From the NCBI GenBank assembly GCA_005881495.1, contig VBHI01000327.1, positions 1-20,527 of the forward strand: 20,527 nucleotides of DNA. Reading direction: 5' to 3'. The notes under the pieces are model-generated. The model was not told where the DNA came from. It searched no databases and worked only from the letters and a program-made list of their open reading frames with translations. Source of the DNA: Chloroflexota bacterium. Its GTDB lineage: Bacteria > Chloroflexota > Ktedonobacteria > Ktedonobacterales > Ktedonobacteraceae. This document shows positions 6,791 through 14,543 of the stretch, piece by piece. Numbering within the stretch: the stretch's first letter is position 1; each line of letters opens with the position of its first letter. The position numbers were made by a program, and so were the translations under genes.

Positions 6791-8059
6791 TCATTCGGAT
6801 ATGTCAAAATTTGAGGCACGAGAAGCGCGATTCTTCGCTGCAGTGCTTTCTCTCGCTCCAACCCATATCTTATGTATACTATCCCACTGCCAACCTGTTG
6901 CTGCCAACTCAAGCAACAACGGTAATTGTTCCCAGCCAACCGCAACGCGTTTAGCTGTCTCAGGCCAGCTGCGTATACCACTCAGTGCATCAACCGCCTC
7001 GACGCTGCAAGCGCCCACTGCGCAGGCTGCAGCCAGCGTCTCAATGGGGTTCATGCCTCGCAATATCCCCATCAGGAAACCTGCAATCGTCGCATCTCCT
7101 GCTCCGGTGGTCCCGGCAACGTCTGTCTTGAAACAGGGAGCCCACAGTTCGCGCTCTGACCATGTTTGTACATCTACAGTCTGGCCATGTCCCATTTGCG
7201 CCAGCCTGGTTTCATTGGCCGTGCGCAGGTACAGTCCACGATCCCCGGCCTTGATAGCCACAATTTTTGCTCCCATGTCGAGCAGCGTCTGACCCAGTTC
7301 CGTGATCACTTCAGGGGCTAAATAATCGAGCGGCCTGCTTTCCCTTGACTTCCCGGCAAGTTGATCAAAGAGCGGTCGCCTCAACATGAACAGGATCTCT
7401 TCGGCGCTGGGCAGAAAGACGTCCACGTAGGGCAGCGTTGCGTGAAGAATGGCGTGCCAGTCAGCACGGCCCGCCGCGCTGTTGGGATCTGGCATCGAAA
7501 GATCAAGAGAAGTAGTTAGGCCCATCGTTTTGACGCGCTTGAACATCGTCGCCAGTTCAACGCCATTATCAGCATACATGCGCTCCATGAGCGGTGGGTA
7601 GCCGAAGTGGAACAGCCGCACCGCATCCAGCGCGTCATAACGTACATCCTTCGCGCCGAAGGTGGCATTGCAGCCAGGAGCATGAATGAACATGCGATCA
7701 GCGTTGGGCGGGCTGAGAATCACGGAGTAGGAACTGAATTCCCCCGGCACGACAACCATACCTCGCTCGAGTCCCGGGCCATGCGCTTCGACGATTTGCA
7801 GGATGGCCTGACCAAACAGGTCTGAGCCAACTTTGCCCATTAACTGTGTCTTCACGCCCAGCTTGTGCAGCGCCAGCCCCGTATTCGAGACCGCTCCACC
7901 GGTCGAGAAGACAACAGGACCCGCCTCAACCGTCTGCCCTGGCATAAACAGCACCGTTCCACCAACGAGCGTTGGGATCACATCCAGGCAAATGTGTCCG
8001 GCAACAACCACTTCAGCCCCTACTGGTGTTGCATCGTCATTTCGCCCAATTTCACTCAT
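6791..8059 (-). CDS. PfkB-family carbohydrate kinase
   Basis: This ribokinase-like enzyme would phosphorylate a sugar, polyol or nucleoside in the cytoplasm using ATP. The substrate-binding region has the GG pair in FSTGGAVSNTGLALHKLG (about 51-68). The second PfkB signature is DVAGTTGAGDATIAGF, with the catalytic base D322 and the GAGD anion hole. ATG 8059 was chosen because it overlaps the stop of the upstream dehydrogenase as ATGA, with GAGGATGGG just before it. The frame continues another 35 codons upstream, but that is the dehydrogenase coding region read in another frame. At 422 residues it is longer than typical ribokinases (about 310), with an insert around 225-255 and a C-terminal extension. 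The neighbours suggest a sugar or inositol-like catabolic pathway. The substrate is not deducible. Confidence 0.9.
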   Translation of the reverse strand: MSEIGRNDDATPVGAEVVVAGHICLDVIPTLVGGTVLFMPGQTVEAGPVVFSTGGAVSNTGLALHKLGVKTQLMGKVGSDLFGQAILQIVEAHGPGLERGMVVVPGEFSSYSVILSPPNADRMFIHAPGCNATFGAKDVRYDALDAVRLFHFGYPPLMERMYADNGVELATMFKRVKTMGLTTSLDLSMPDPNSAAGRADWHAILHATLPYVDVFLPSAEEILFMLRRPLFDQLAGKSRESRPLDYLAPEVITELGQTLLDMGAKIVAIKAGDRGLYLRTANETRLAQMGHGQTVDVQTWSERELWAPCFKTDVAGTTGAGDATIAGFLMGILRGMNPIETLAAACAVGACSVEAVDALSGIRSWPETAKRVAVGWEQLPLLLELAATGWQWDSIHKIWVGARESTAAKNRASRASNFDISE

Positions 8060-9273
8060 TTCCCATCCTCGCGCTTGAGCTGTACCACCTGCGCCAGGCG
8101 ATTGGAAGCCAGCGCGGCCGTCAGAATGCGATGGCTCTGCTCCGTTTCCTCCGGCGTCGCGCACCGGAATGGTTGACGCATTTCTCCGCGATGGGTCAGT
8201 TCGTCACAATAGGCTGCCCACATCTGCAGAATCGAATCAGAGAAACCTGCTTCAAAGATGTTGCCTGTAATAGTTGGATAGGCCGATTCTGAGCCAAGGT
8301 CCTGTACTTGCCAACTCTGAGAGGCGCCTGGAGTGTAAGCCATGGTGCGCAGCGTCTTTGGATATTTGGTACTGAATTCAGCGGAAAAGGCCGTGCCAAG
8401 CACACGCAAGTACCAGGTATTGGTCTCGCCAGGGGCAATGCGCTTCATCTCAAGCAACATGGGAAAATGCTGTCCCTTCCCTCGCGCGGTAGCCTGGCCT
8501 GACATGCCTTCATGAAACTCTCCAGCTCCCGGTACCATTACTTCGCATGCCAGCGTGGCGTTATCCCAGGTCTCACATGGCACCATAGCTCCTCCCGGTC
8601 CGGGTCGCTCCATAACGATCTTAGAGAGCAGCGCGCGCACATTGCTCGGGTACCAACCCGCGCGCAATGGAATATGCAGCGCATGCATCCCCAGGTCACC
8701 CATACACCCGTACTCCCCGTTGAGCGCCACCTGCCGCTTCCAATTGATCGGTTTGCCTGGATCCAGGTCGCTACTGTGCAGAAAGCCTGCCTGCACCTCT
8801 AAAATGGTCCCGAAACGCTCCTCGCGAATGAACTGCGTCAACTTCTGCGCTCCAGGGAAGAAGGGAAACTCCGAGGAACAGCGCACCAGTACCTCCGGGT
8901 GTGTCTTCACTGCTGCCATGATACGAGCATTCGCGGGCTGGTCGATGCCAAAGGGTTTTTCACCCAGCATGTGCTTCCCTGCCTCAATAATGTCCACGAA
9001 CAACTGCTCGTGAAGATAGTGTGGCACAGCACAGTAGATCGCGTCAATCATGGAAGAGTCAAGCAAATCAACATAATTTTGCGTTACAATGTGGATACTC
9101 TCAAAGTGTTCTGAGAACCAGCCGGTCATGGCAGGGTTTGTGTCGCACACGCCAACAATGCGCGGCAAGGCATCTTGATCGAGCAAATGACACCATCGTG
9201 CCACAGCACTGGCGAACTCACGCCCCATCAGACCACAACCTATAATACCAAAATTGATTACCCGCTTTTGCAT
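8056..9273 (-). CDS. Gfo/Idh/MocA-family NAD(P)-dependent oxidoreductase
   Basis: The N-terminal Rossmann fold begins NFGIIGCGLMGREFASAV (residues 7-24). The EKP motif of the family is at 105-107 (LGEKPFGID). In the C-terminal substrate domain, GCMGDLGMHALH supplies D193 and the histidines at 197 and 200, in the usual position of the catalytic Asp/His pair. Relatives oxidise or reduce sugars, inositols and their derivatives. The start has GAGGAG six bases upstream. The stop overlaps the kinase start, so the two are almost certainly co-translated. The length of 405 residues is normal for the larger subgroup. A promoter candidate lies at 9410-9439. Confidence 0.92.
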   Translation of the reverse strand: MQKRVINFGIIGCGLMGREFASAVARWCHLLDQDALPRIVGVCDTNPAMTGWFSEHFESIHIVTQNYVDLLDSSMIDAIYCAVPHYLHEQLFVDIIEAGKHMLGEKPFGIDQPANARIMAAVKTHPEVLVRCSSEFPFFPGAQKLTQFIREERFGTILEVQAGFLHSSDLDPGKPINWKRQVALNGEYGCMGDLGMHALHIPLRAGWYPSNVRALLSKIVMERPGPGGAMVPCETWDNATLACEVMVPGAGEFHEGMSGQATARGKGQHFPMLLEMKRIAPGETNTWYLRVLGTAFSAEFSTKYPKTLRTMAYTPGASQSWQVQDLGSESAYPTITGNIFEAGFSDSILQMWAAYCDELTHRGEMRQPFRCATPEETEQSHRILTAALASNRLAQVVQLKREDGK

Positions 9274-9328
9274 TGTTCTCCTCGCCTGGTTATCCTGGTA
9301 TGGTCATGTAGCTATGGCCATTTAGAAT

Positions 9329-9375
9329 GTAGGGGCCGATTTATCGCGCCCAGCGCCGATTTATCGGCCCCCACA
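9329..9375. repeat. REP-like palindrome (CCGATTTATCG type)
   Basis: Two copies of CGATTTATCG lie in a larger palindrome whose arms GGGGCCGAT (9332-9340) and ATCGGCCCC (9363-9371) pair perfectly. A related single unit lies inside the coding region at 13160-13184. The element sits in the predicted 5' leader of the dehydrogenase-kinase operon and could fold there. Confidence 0.75.
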
Positions 9376-9409
9376 TCTTTCCTTACGCTCGCACACACCT
9401 ACACTATTT

Positions 9410-9439
9410 CATATACCCTATACCCCATTTAATAGTCAA
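9410..9439 (-). promoter_or_regulatory. Candidate promoter of the dehydrogenase-kinase operon
   Basis: On the minus strand, TTGACT (9439-9434) and TATATG (9415-9410) are separated by 18 bp. The start of transcription would be near 9403, giving a leader of about 130 nt that contains the palindrome at 9329-9375. Consensus match only. Confidence 0.4.
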
Positions 9440-9471
9440 TCTTCATCATTGCGCACGCCTGGAAGGCCGAT

Positions 9472-10311
9472 TCACCTCACAGCGCGCAGTATCATCAGCG
9501 CTTGCTCAGGGGTCGCCTCGTCGTGAACGAGCGCCATCAGCGCGCGCGTCATCTGAGACGGGCGTTCATGCTGGACCACATTCCGTCCATAAACAATCCC
9601 CGCTGCCCCTTGGCGCATGAGATCAAAGGTGCGCCTCAGAATCTCCTCCTCGGACGTTTTGCCACCCCCGCGCACAAGCACCGGGCGACCCGCCGCTACT
9701 TCGATCACCCGGTGATACTGGCTCACATCATCGCATGGGTCAGCCTTGATGATATCGGCTCCCAGTTCGACCGCCTGACGCACCAGAGGCAATATCTTGT
9801 CCAGGTCACCGTCTACCATATAACCGCCGACACTGGCATTCTCCTGCATGACCAGCGGCTCAATCATCAATGGCATCCCATAACGGTCGCATTGCGACTT
9901 CAGGCGGCAGATATTCTCGACGCACTGGGCATGTAGCTCGGGTTGATCGGGCAACAGCAACAAATTCACCACCACACACGCGGCATCCAATCTAACTGCC
10001 TGCTCGACAGCATCTTCCACCAGGCGGCTAAACAGAAAGCGGGGCAGAGCTTTACCGTAGACATTGGCCACATCGGTGCGCAACACAAGCGATGGCTTCG
10101 TCTTCCCAGGTATGCCCTGCAGCATTGGCGCCAGCCCAGGACTCAGCTGTATAGCATCGGGATTCGCCTCGACAATGATGGCAACAACGCGCCGCATATC
10201 CTCTATCCCATCCAGAAATGTGCGCTCGTTAAAGAAGCCATGATCGATCGCAACATCGAAACAGCGGCCATCCCCGCCAAGTAAGCGGTTCAAGCGTGGT
10301 GTGTTGTTCAT
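9472..10311 (-). CDS. DhnA/LsrF-type class I aldolase
   Basis: The 279-residue TIM-barrel enzyme resembles archaeal-type class I fructose-bisphosphate aldolases and LsrF. The active-site pieces are VAIDHG (residues 20-25), MPLMIEPLVM, the Schiff-base lysine K189 in GADIIKADP, and a phosphate-binding VLVRGGGKTS followed by GIVYGRNVVQ. The reaction is probably cleavage or transfer of a phosphorylated sugar. With a PfkB kinase and a sugar dehydrogenase next door, a complete catabolic route is likely. ATG 10311 was preferred to an ATG 19 codons upstream because GGAGT lies seven bases before it and the upstream residues are hydrophobic and unlike the family. An extended -10 (TGGCATAAT, 10375-10367) may be its promoter. 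Confidence 0.88.
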   Translation of the reverse strand: MNNTPRLNRLLGGDGRCFDVAIDHGFFNERTFLDGIEDMRRVVAIIVEANPDAIQLSPGLAPMLQGIPGKTKPSLVLRTDVANVYGKALPRFLFSRLVEDAVEQAVRLDAACVVVNLLLLPDQPELHAQCVENICRLKSQCDRYGMPLMIEPLVMQENASVGGYMVDGDLDKILPLVRQAVELGADIIKADPCDDVSQYHRVIEVAAGRPVLVRGGGKTSEEEILRRTFDLMRQGAAGIVYGRNVVQHERPSQMTRALMALVHDEATPEQALMILRAVR

Positions 10312-10366
10312 TGACGTACTCCGTGTAAAGAGCAAAAAATAAAACAGGCTAATTTTTCGTGCTATC

Positions 10367-10375
10367 ATTATGCCA
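10367..10375 (-). promoter_or_regulatory. Candidate extended -10 promoter of the aldolase gene
   Basis: On the minus strand TGG-CATAAT gives an extended -10 with no convincing -35. It would place the transcription start about 50 nt before the aldolase ATG at 10311. Confidence 0.3.
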
Positions 10376-10440
10376 TACTGTTTCGTTTACCGCACTGGTA
10401 GCTCAATATCACTCGGAGGAACTATGCTTCCTCCTAACAC

Positions 10441-10512
10441 CATGTCATTCTGAGCGAAGCGAAGAATCTGTCGGTGGGCTGAGAGATTCTTCGCTAGCGC
10501 TCAGAATGACAG
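10441..10512. repeat. REP-like repeat pair forming a long hairpin
   Basis: A direct arm (10445-10471, TGTCATTCTGAGCGAAGCGA...) is followed by its near-perfect inverse (10484-10511), with one substitution and one extra base between arms. The folded stem is about 27 bp. It fills the middle of the 422-bp gap between the divergent aldolase and VOC genes. The rest of the gap holds an aldolase promoter candidate, a purine-rich stretch near 10580 and the element at 10607-10631, but no gene. Confidence 0.85.
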
Positions 10513-10606
10513 ACACTATAGGAAAATACGACTCTAACATCTTGACTAACTGAAAACCCTATCTCAACCGTTTTCTTTAGAGAAAGAAAGAATAGTAGCT
10601 GAGAGT

Positions 10607-10631
10607 TTGACAAAGTAGAACAATAGGGTTC
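10607..10631 (+). promoter_or_regulatory. TTGACA element resembling the radical SAM promoter
   Basis: TTGACA (10607-10612) is followed by GTAGAACA and GGGTTC, nearly the same string as upstream of the radical SAM gene at 19726-19748. Here, however, GAAC and GTTC are six rather than four bases apart, and no good -10 lies at 16-18 bp. It may be part of the VOC gene's promoter or a degenerate operator. Confidence 0.3.
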
Positions 10632-10733
10632 GTTTGTAGCGGCCAACAAAAACAAGCTCAACGGACGAACTTAGCAACGGTGCAACTTAAAATGTCTCTC
10701 TAGCTCAAACAGTACAGAAAGGATTCTAATTTT

Positions 10734-11117
10734 ATGCCAAGAGTAGTCCATTTTGAAATCCACGCGGATGACCCGCAGCGAGCTGCAAACTTTTATCAGG
10801 GCGTGTTCGGCTGGGATATCAAAAAATGGGAGGGACCAGAAGATTACTGGCTGGTGACCACTGGCAAGGCGCCTGAACCTGGCATCGATGGCGCAATTTT
10901 GAAGCGCATGGGGCCGATCAATGGAGATGCAGTTATCGCCTATGTCTGCACAGTAGACGTGCCTTCAGTTGATGATGCAATCGCGAAAATTACTTCCCAC
11001 GGCGGCACAATTGTATTGCCCAAAATGCCCGTGCCGGGAGTCGGTTGGCTTGTTTACGCCAAAGATACCGAAGGCAATATCTTTGGCTCCCTGCAAAGCG
11101 ACCACAACGCAGCTTAA
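10734..11117 (+). CDS. VOC (glyoxalase/bleomycin-resistance fold) protein
   Basis: The 127-residue protein has the paired beta-alpha-beta-beta-beta layout of the vicinal oxygen chelate superfamily: VVHFEIHADDPQRAANFYQGVFGW at the N-terminus and WLVYAKDTEGNIFGSLQSD at the C-terminus. Possible metal ligands include H6 and E113. Small VOC proteins of this subgroup are common in Chloroflexota and Actinomycetota, and most have no known substrate. AAAGGA lies about ten bases before the ATG. It appears to be a single-gene unit, closed by the hairpin at 11135-11182. Confidence 0.9.
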   Translation: MPRVVHFEIHADDPQRAANFYQGVFGWDIKKWEGPEDYWLVTTGKAPEPGIDGAILKRMGPINGDAVIAYVCTVDVPSVDDAIAKITSHGGTIVLPKMPVPGVGWLVYAKDTEGNIFGSLQSDHNAA

Positions 11118-11134
11118 CACCCGTTTTCCAGTAG

Positions 11135-11182
11135 CACAGAAAGGGGTTCTCAGGAAAATAGACCTGAGAACCCCTTTCTGTG
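11135..11182 (+). terminator. 20-bp perfect hairpin after the VOC gene
   Basis: CACAGAAAGGGGTTCTCAGG (11135-11154) pairs without mismatch with 11163-11182 around an 8-base loop, AAAATAGA. It begins 18 bp after the VOC stop, where a terminator belongs. No T-run follows on either strand, so termination is inferred and an RNA-stability role is possible. Confidence 0.55.
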
Positions 11183-11360
11183 GCTGTATGGCGCGTATTG
11201 CGGCGAGTAGCGGTTTGGCAGCAGGTTGGGAAGAGAGTACAGGCTAGTGCGACATTGTGGACACTTGGTGTTACAGCCCTGATTGTTGTAATGCCGGTCC
11301 TGCTAGCAGTTCTTCTGCCCCAGCATCCCGCCCCATGATTTGATCTTGCTTTGAATTTCG

Positions 11361-11412
11361 CGAAGTTGTATGAAGTGCGGAACAGAGATCGCCAGCACCT
11401 CATACAACTTCG
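11361..11412. repeat. Inverted repeat downstream of the large surface-protein gene
   Basis: CGAAGTTGTATGA (11361-11373) pairs perfectly with TCATACAACTTCG (11400-11412), and an inner GTGC/GCAC stem extends it. It lies 12 bp past the stop of the minus-strand gene ending at 11425 and may end or protect its transcript. The rest of 11183-11360 shows no gene. Confidence 0.6.
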
Positions 11413-11424
11413 TTGTACGCTCGC

Positions 11425-14178
11425 TCAAGCACCCCCATTCACACCCAACGATGGCACACCAAAATACAATTTCCCCAGAGCAGTATTCTGGTTTGTGACC
11501 TGTACCAGCACCCGGCCCGTTTGATCGATAAATGCACCCGGGTTCGTCCATGAAACAGTCCCAAAGCTATCTCGCCCCAGTGCTAATGTATCCCAGGTGC
11601 CACTCTTCCAGTTAAACAGGCTAGCTTGCAGGTGACGGATGTTTGTTGACGGCCCTCCAGATCCGGAAAGCAGATCCGGCACTGTCACATTCAGAGCATT
11701 CACCTGTCCACCACCGGCTTGAGATAGTGTAAACGCAAAGGTTAAACTACCTGTGGTCAGCGCATAGACTCCTGGCAAGATGATCTCAGCATCGAAGCCC
11801 TGAACATCTTCCAGGTGCCCCGTAATTAAGCCGGGAGGAATAGTCGCACTACCAGAAACATCAAGGTTCAGCGGCATTTGCATAAAGTTTTCATGCTGAC
11901 CAGTAGGAGTGCCGCCATTAATTGTCGCTTCCTCCACGTCTCCTACGGGCTGATTCGCCCAGGCGATCAAAGTGGCAGGAGCTCCTGCCACCAACAAAGG
12001 ATCAGTAGCATCGCTCAACCCAGGAAACGGCGCTTTCCCCCCGGTGAGAAAGATTGTTCCTCTGTTTGTTATGGAGTGCGCGCTGCATGATCCACCACAG
12101 AGAGCACTGGAGGACCCCGCGCCCTCCAGTGCCGACAACAATGCCATGTGGCGCTGGTAAGCACTTCTGGGCTGATCGTTCTGCGAGTACGGGAAATAGG
12201 GCGCAGTCAGGCCGCCACTCTCGGCAATCTGATCGGCCAGAGACATACTCCTCTGCCCGTTTGTAGCATTCAAAGGAAGATCTACCTGTTGCGTCTCACC
12301 TGCCGCAAGATCACCAATGCGCACAAATGTATGAGCCAGCAACACGTACACATCGCTCAGGGAGGAGCTCAGCGCATTATTGACCATCCCCACCACGTGA
12401 TTGTTACGCAGGCTCAAATGGGCGCTGAGTTTACCTTGCAGTGGACGATCTTGCTCCAGGACAAGCGGATTGTACGTCCAGGGTCCCAGGTTCGTCAGCT
12501 TCATGACTGTCCCACCGGGGGCAGTTATCATAGCTGCTGAGACGTCGCCACCGGAAAGAAGAGTGTTTTTGCCCTCTAGGAACTGACTGGCGGCAGGTTG
12601 AGCGAGGCTTTCACCAGGTATATGTAGTGTAACATCACCCTGGTCGGGTACATAGATACCCATATATGTCGTGATATAGGCCATTGACCCTCCCTGGTCA
12701 ATCTGAAGGATCGAGATGCTGTTATCGCTGAGGGACGCGCCTCTCTGGTAAAAGGCAAAACCATACGCGAGCAGCGAAAAAATGACAATGCTATCTATAA
12801 TGATGGGCCATCCCCAGCGAGGTCGCTTCAACTTCTTGACGATATAGTACCGCACCGGGCCAAGAATCAAAAGATAGCTGATCAGTAAAACGGCGATGAT
12901 CCACGGCCCCCAGAGCGTCTGCGGTGTAATAATACTGATGACCCCGGCCCTGGTCAATAATTGTCCTGGCCCACTATTCAGAGTAGGAACCCCATTGGAT
13001 ATCAGTAATGTATCGCCCAGCGCCTGGAGCAGTACCGCTCTCCAGAGCGCTCCTGTGTTCTGCCAGTTGAGGAGTGGAGGACGGACAGGATCGAAGCCAA
13101 GATAGCAAATAACCCCCTGGCCATATTCTGACCTGGTAATCAGCGGAATCGCACCACTCGTAGGGACCCGATTTATCGCGTCCCCCGCGGGGCGGGGAGG
13201 CAAAGACAATAAGATCTCACTATTGAAGCCTCCTTTTTGCTGGCGCAGTGTCGCCACACTTGCAATGACAGGCTCCTTCAATGTATCGACAAGCGGTGGC
13301 TGGCCAGGGGTTTCTGTCGCCGGACCAATTCTGGGTAAAAGATGTGTGCCCGCTGGCAGTTCGCCAGTGCCATTGACTACCACAGGCACCATTTCAGAGG
13401 GCAAGTTACCGATGGTACGTTGCCAATCCTGGCCACCCACTTCAATCAATATACCCCCGCGATTAACCCAGCTTTGCAGCGCGCCGAGTTGTGCGCGACT
13501 AAGCGTGCTGCTGGTAAAGTCAGCCAGCACAATCACGTCAAAGTTATCCAGCGTCGTAGCAATAGTTGGCATGGTGCTGGCATCCAGTGAGGACGTGGTG
13601 GGAGAACTGGTCTGGTTGGGCAGTGAAACACCGCGCAAAGGATCAAAGTTCGCTTTCAAGTCTGAGATTAAACCAATGAAAAGATCTCCTGGCTTCACCT
13701 CGTAGCCGCCTGTTGCGGTCTGCGTGACTACGATTTTCCCGTGCATATCACGCAAAGTCACAACAACGCCGGTGGGCGTAAAGTTGCCCAAAAAATAAGG
13801 CACATTGATGGTGAACTGTTTCTGCACCCCCTTGGCAAGTGCAACAGGCTGCTGAAAACTCCACGGTGACAATATACCAATCGTCGTCGAGTGAGGTGGC
13901 CCTGAAAATATACTTACAGAAAGTGTACCGGCAAAATCGGCGCTGCCATTGCTCATTCTAATATGCACTGGCGTCCAGTACCCGGTTCTGAAGGTTGCAT
14001 CAAACCCAAAATCCACTTGCAAGGTCGGGCCATTGGTAACTGTGGTCGGAGTAATGGCGGTACTCGCTGAAGCTTGAAGCGGGAAGAGCGATAAAGAAAC
14101 AGCCAGCGCCAGGCAGGAGCCTACCAATATTTTGAGCAGGGTCGTAAACCGCTGCCTGGCGGCATTTTGTTTCAGCAT
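11425..14178 (-). CDS. Large secreted/membrane protein of unknown function
   Basis: I do not recognise a named family. From ATG 14178, preceded by GGGAGGG, the 917-residue protein starts with a signal peptide (LLKILVGSCLALAVSLSLFPLQASA, cut near residue 37). The region to about 415 is beta-rich and exported. It includes a stretch around 212-248 (DNFDVIVLADFTSSTLS then ALQSWVNRGGILIEVGG) like the glutamine-amidotransferase-like fold found in BatA/DUF4350-type surface proteins. Two membrane helices follow (about 416-441 and 452-475) with a basic KKLKRPRWG loop between them. The remaining 440 residues are exported and beta-rich, probably adhesive or scaffolding. Residues 331-340 are encoded by a REP-like module (13160-13184). 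The gene stands alone. Confidence 0.8.
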   Translation of the reverse strand: MLKQNAARQRFTTLLKILVGSCLALAVSLSLFPLQASASTAITPTTVTNGPTLQVDFGFDATFRTGYWTPVHIRMSNGSADFAGTLSVSIFSGPPHSTTIGILSPWSFQQPVALAKGVQKQFTINVPYFLGNFTPTGVVVTLRDMHGKIVVTQTATGGYEVKPGDLFIGLISDLKANFDPLRGVSLPNQTSSPTTSSLDASTMPTIATTLDNFDVIVLADFTSSTLSRAQLGALQSWVNRGGILIEVGGQDWQRTIGNLPSEMVPVVVNGTGELPAGTHLLPRIGPATETPGQPPLVDTLKEPVIASVATLRQQKGGFNSEILLSLPPRPAGDAINRVPTSGAIPLITRSEYGQGVICYLGFDPVRPPLLNWQNTGALWRAVLLQALGDTLLISNGVPTLNSGPGQLLTRAGVISIITPQTLWGPWIIAVLLISYLLILGPVRYYIVKKLKRPRWGWPIIIDSIVIFSLLAYGFAFYQRGASLSDNSISILQIDQGGSMAYITTYMGIYVPDQGDVTLHIPGESLAQPAASQFLEGKNTLLSGGDVSAAMITAPGGTVMKLTNLGPWTYNPLVLEQDRPLQGKLSAHLSLRNNHVVGMVNNALSSSLSDVYVLLAHTFVRIGDLAAGETQQVDLPLNATNGQRSMSLADQIAESGGLTAPYFPYSQNDQPRSAYQRHMALLSALEGAGSSSALCGGSCSAHSITNRGTIFLTGGKAPFPGLSDATDPLLVAGAPATLIAWANQPVGDVEEATINGGTPTGQHENFMQMPLNLDVSGSATIPPGLITGHLEDVQGFDAEIILPGVYALTTGSLTFAFTLSQAGGGQVNALNVTVPDLLSGSGGPSTNIRHLQASLFNWKSGTWDTLALGRDSFGTVSWTNPGAFIDQTGRVLVQVTNQNTALGKLYFGVPSLGVNGGA
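13160..13184. repeat. REP-like module inside a coding sequence
   Basis: GTAGGGACCCGATTTATCGC followed by GTCCC matches the intergenic palindrome arm at 9330-9351 apart from a few bases. The arms GGGAC and GTCCC pair. Read on the minus strand it encodes GDAINRVP in frame within the large surface protein, between two otherwise ordinary segments. Confidence 0.65.
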
Positions 14179-14543
14179 GATCCGGCACCCTCCCGCGGAT
14201 CCAAATCTATCCAAATGTATGCTTTTTCTCCTTGTGCTGCTTAAGCACATTCCGCGCGGCTACCTCTTCAGCACGATCACCCCACATCGCCCAACTTACC
14301 CTTCCCGCACATCCTGTACAGAGAGATCTTTCACCCCAAAACTGTGAACTCATTCATAGCACAACATCTCCTCGTAAGCTATCTTCTTATTGAGATAACG
14401 ACCATCTTATGATATTGTCCCCATCGAAAAAAAGGGTATTGCAACGTCTATCCACTAGTAGCGCGTTTGTTAGAAAGGCTATATCAGTTTGTTGAGATAG
14501 AGGTTCTCACCCGTACCTCCCTTTATCAAAAGGAGATCCAAGC
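14179..14543. other. Intergenic region between divergent genes
   Basis: This 365-bp stretch separates the divergent surface-protein and membrane-protein genes, so it should hold both promoters. Ribosome sites are visible at each end (GGGAGGG for the minus gene, AAAAGGAG for the plus gene). I found no -35/-10 pair good enough to call, no ORF with coding character and no repeat. Confidence 0.6.

Noticed and set aside
10359..10553. Small plus-strand open frame over the repeat pair
   Set aside because: It consists largely of the REP-like hairpin and is unlikely to be coding.
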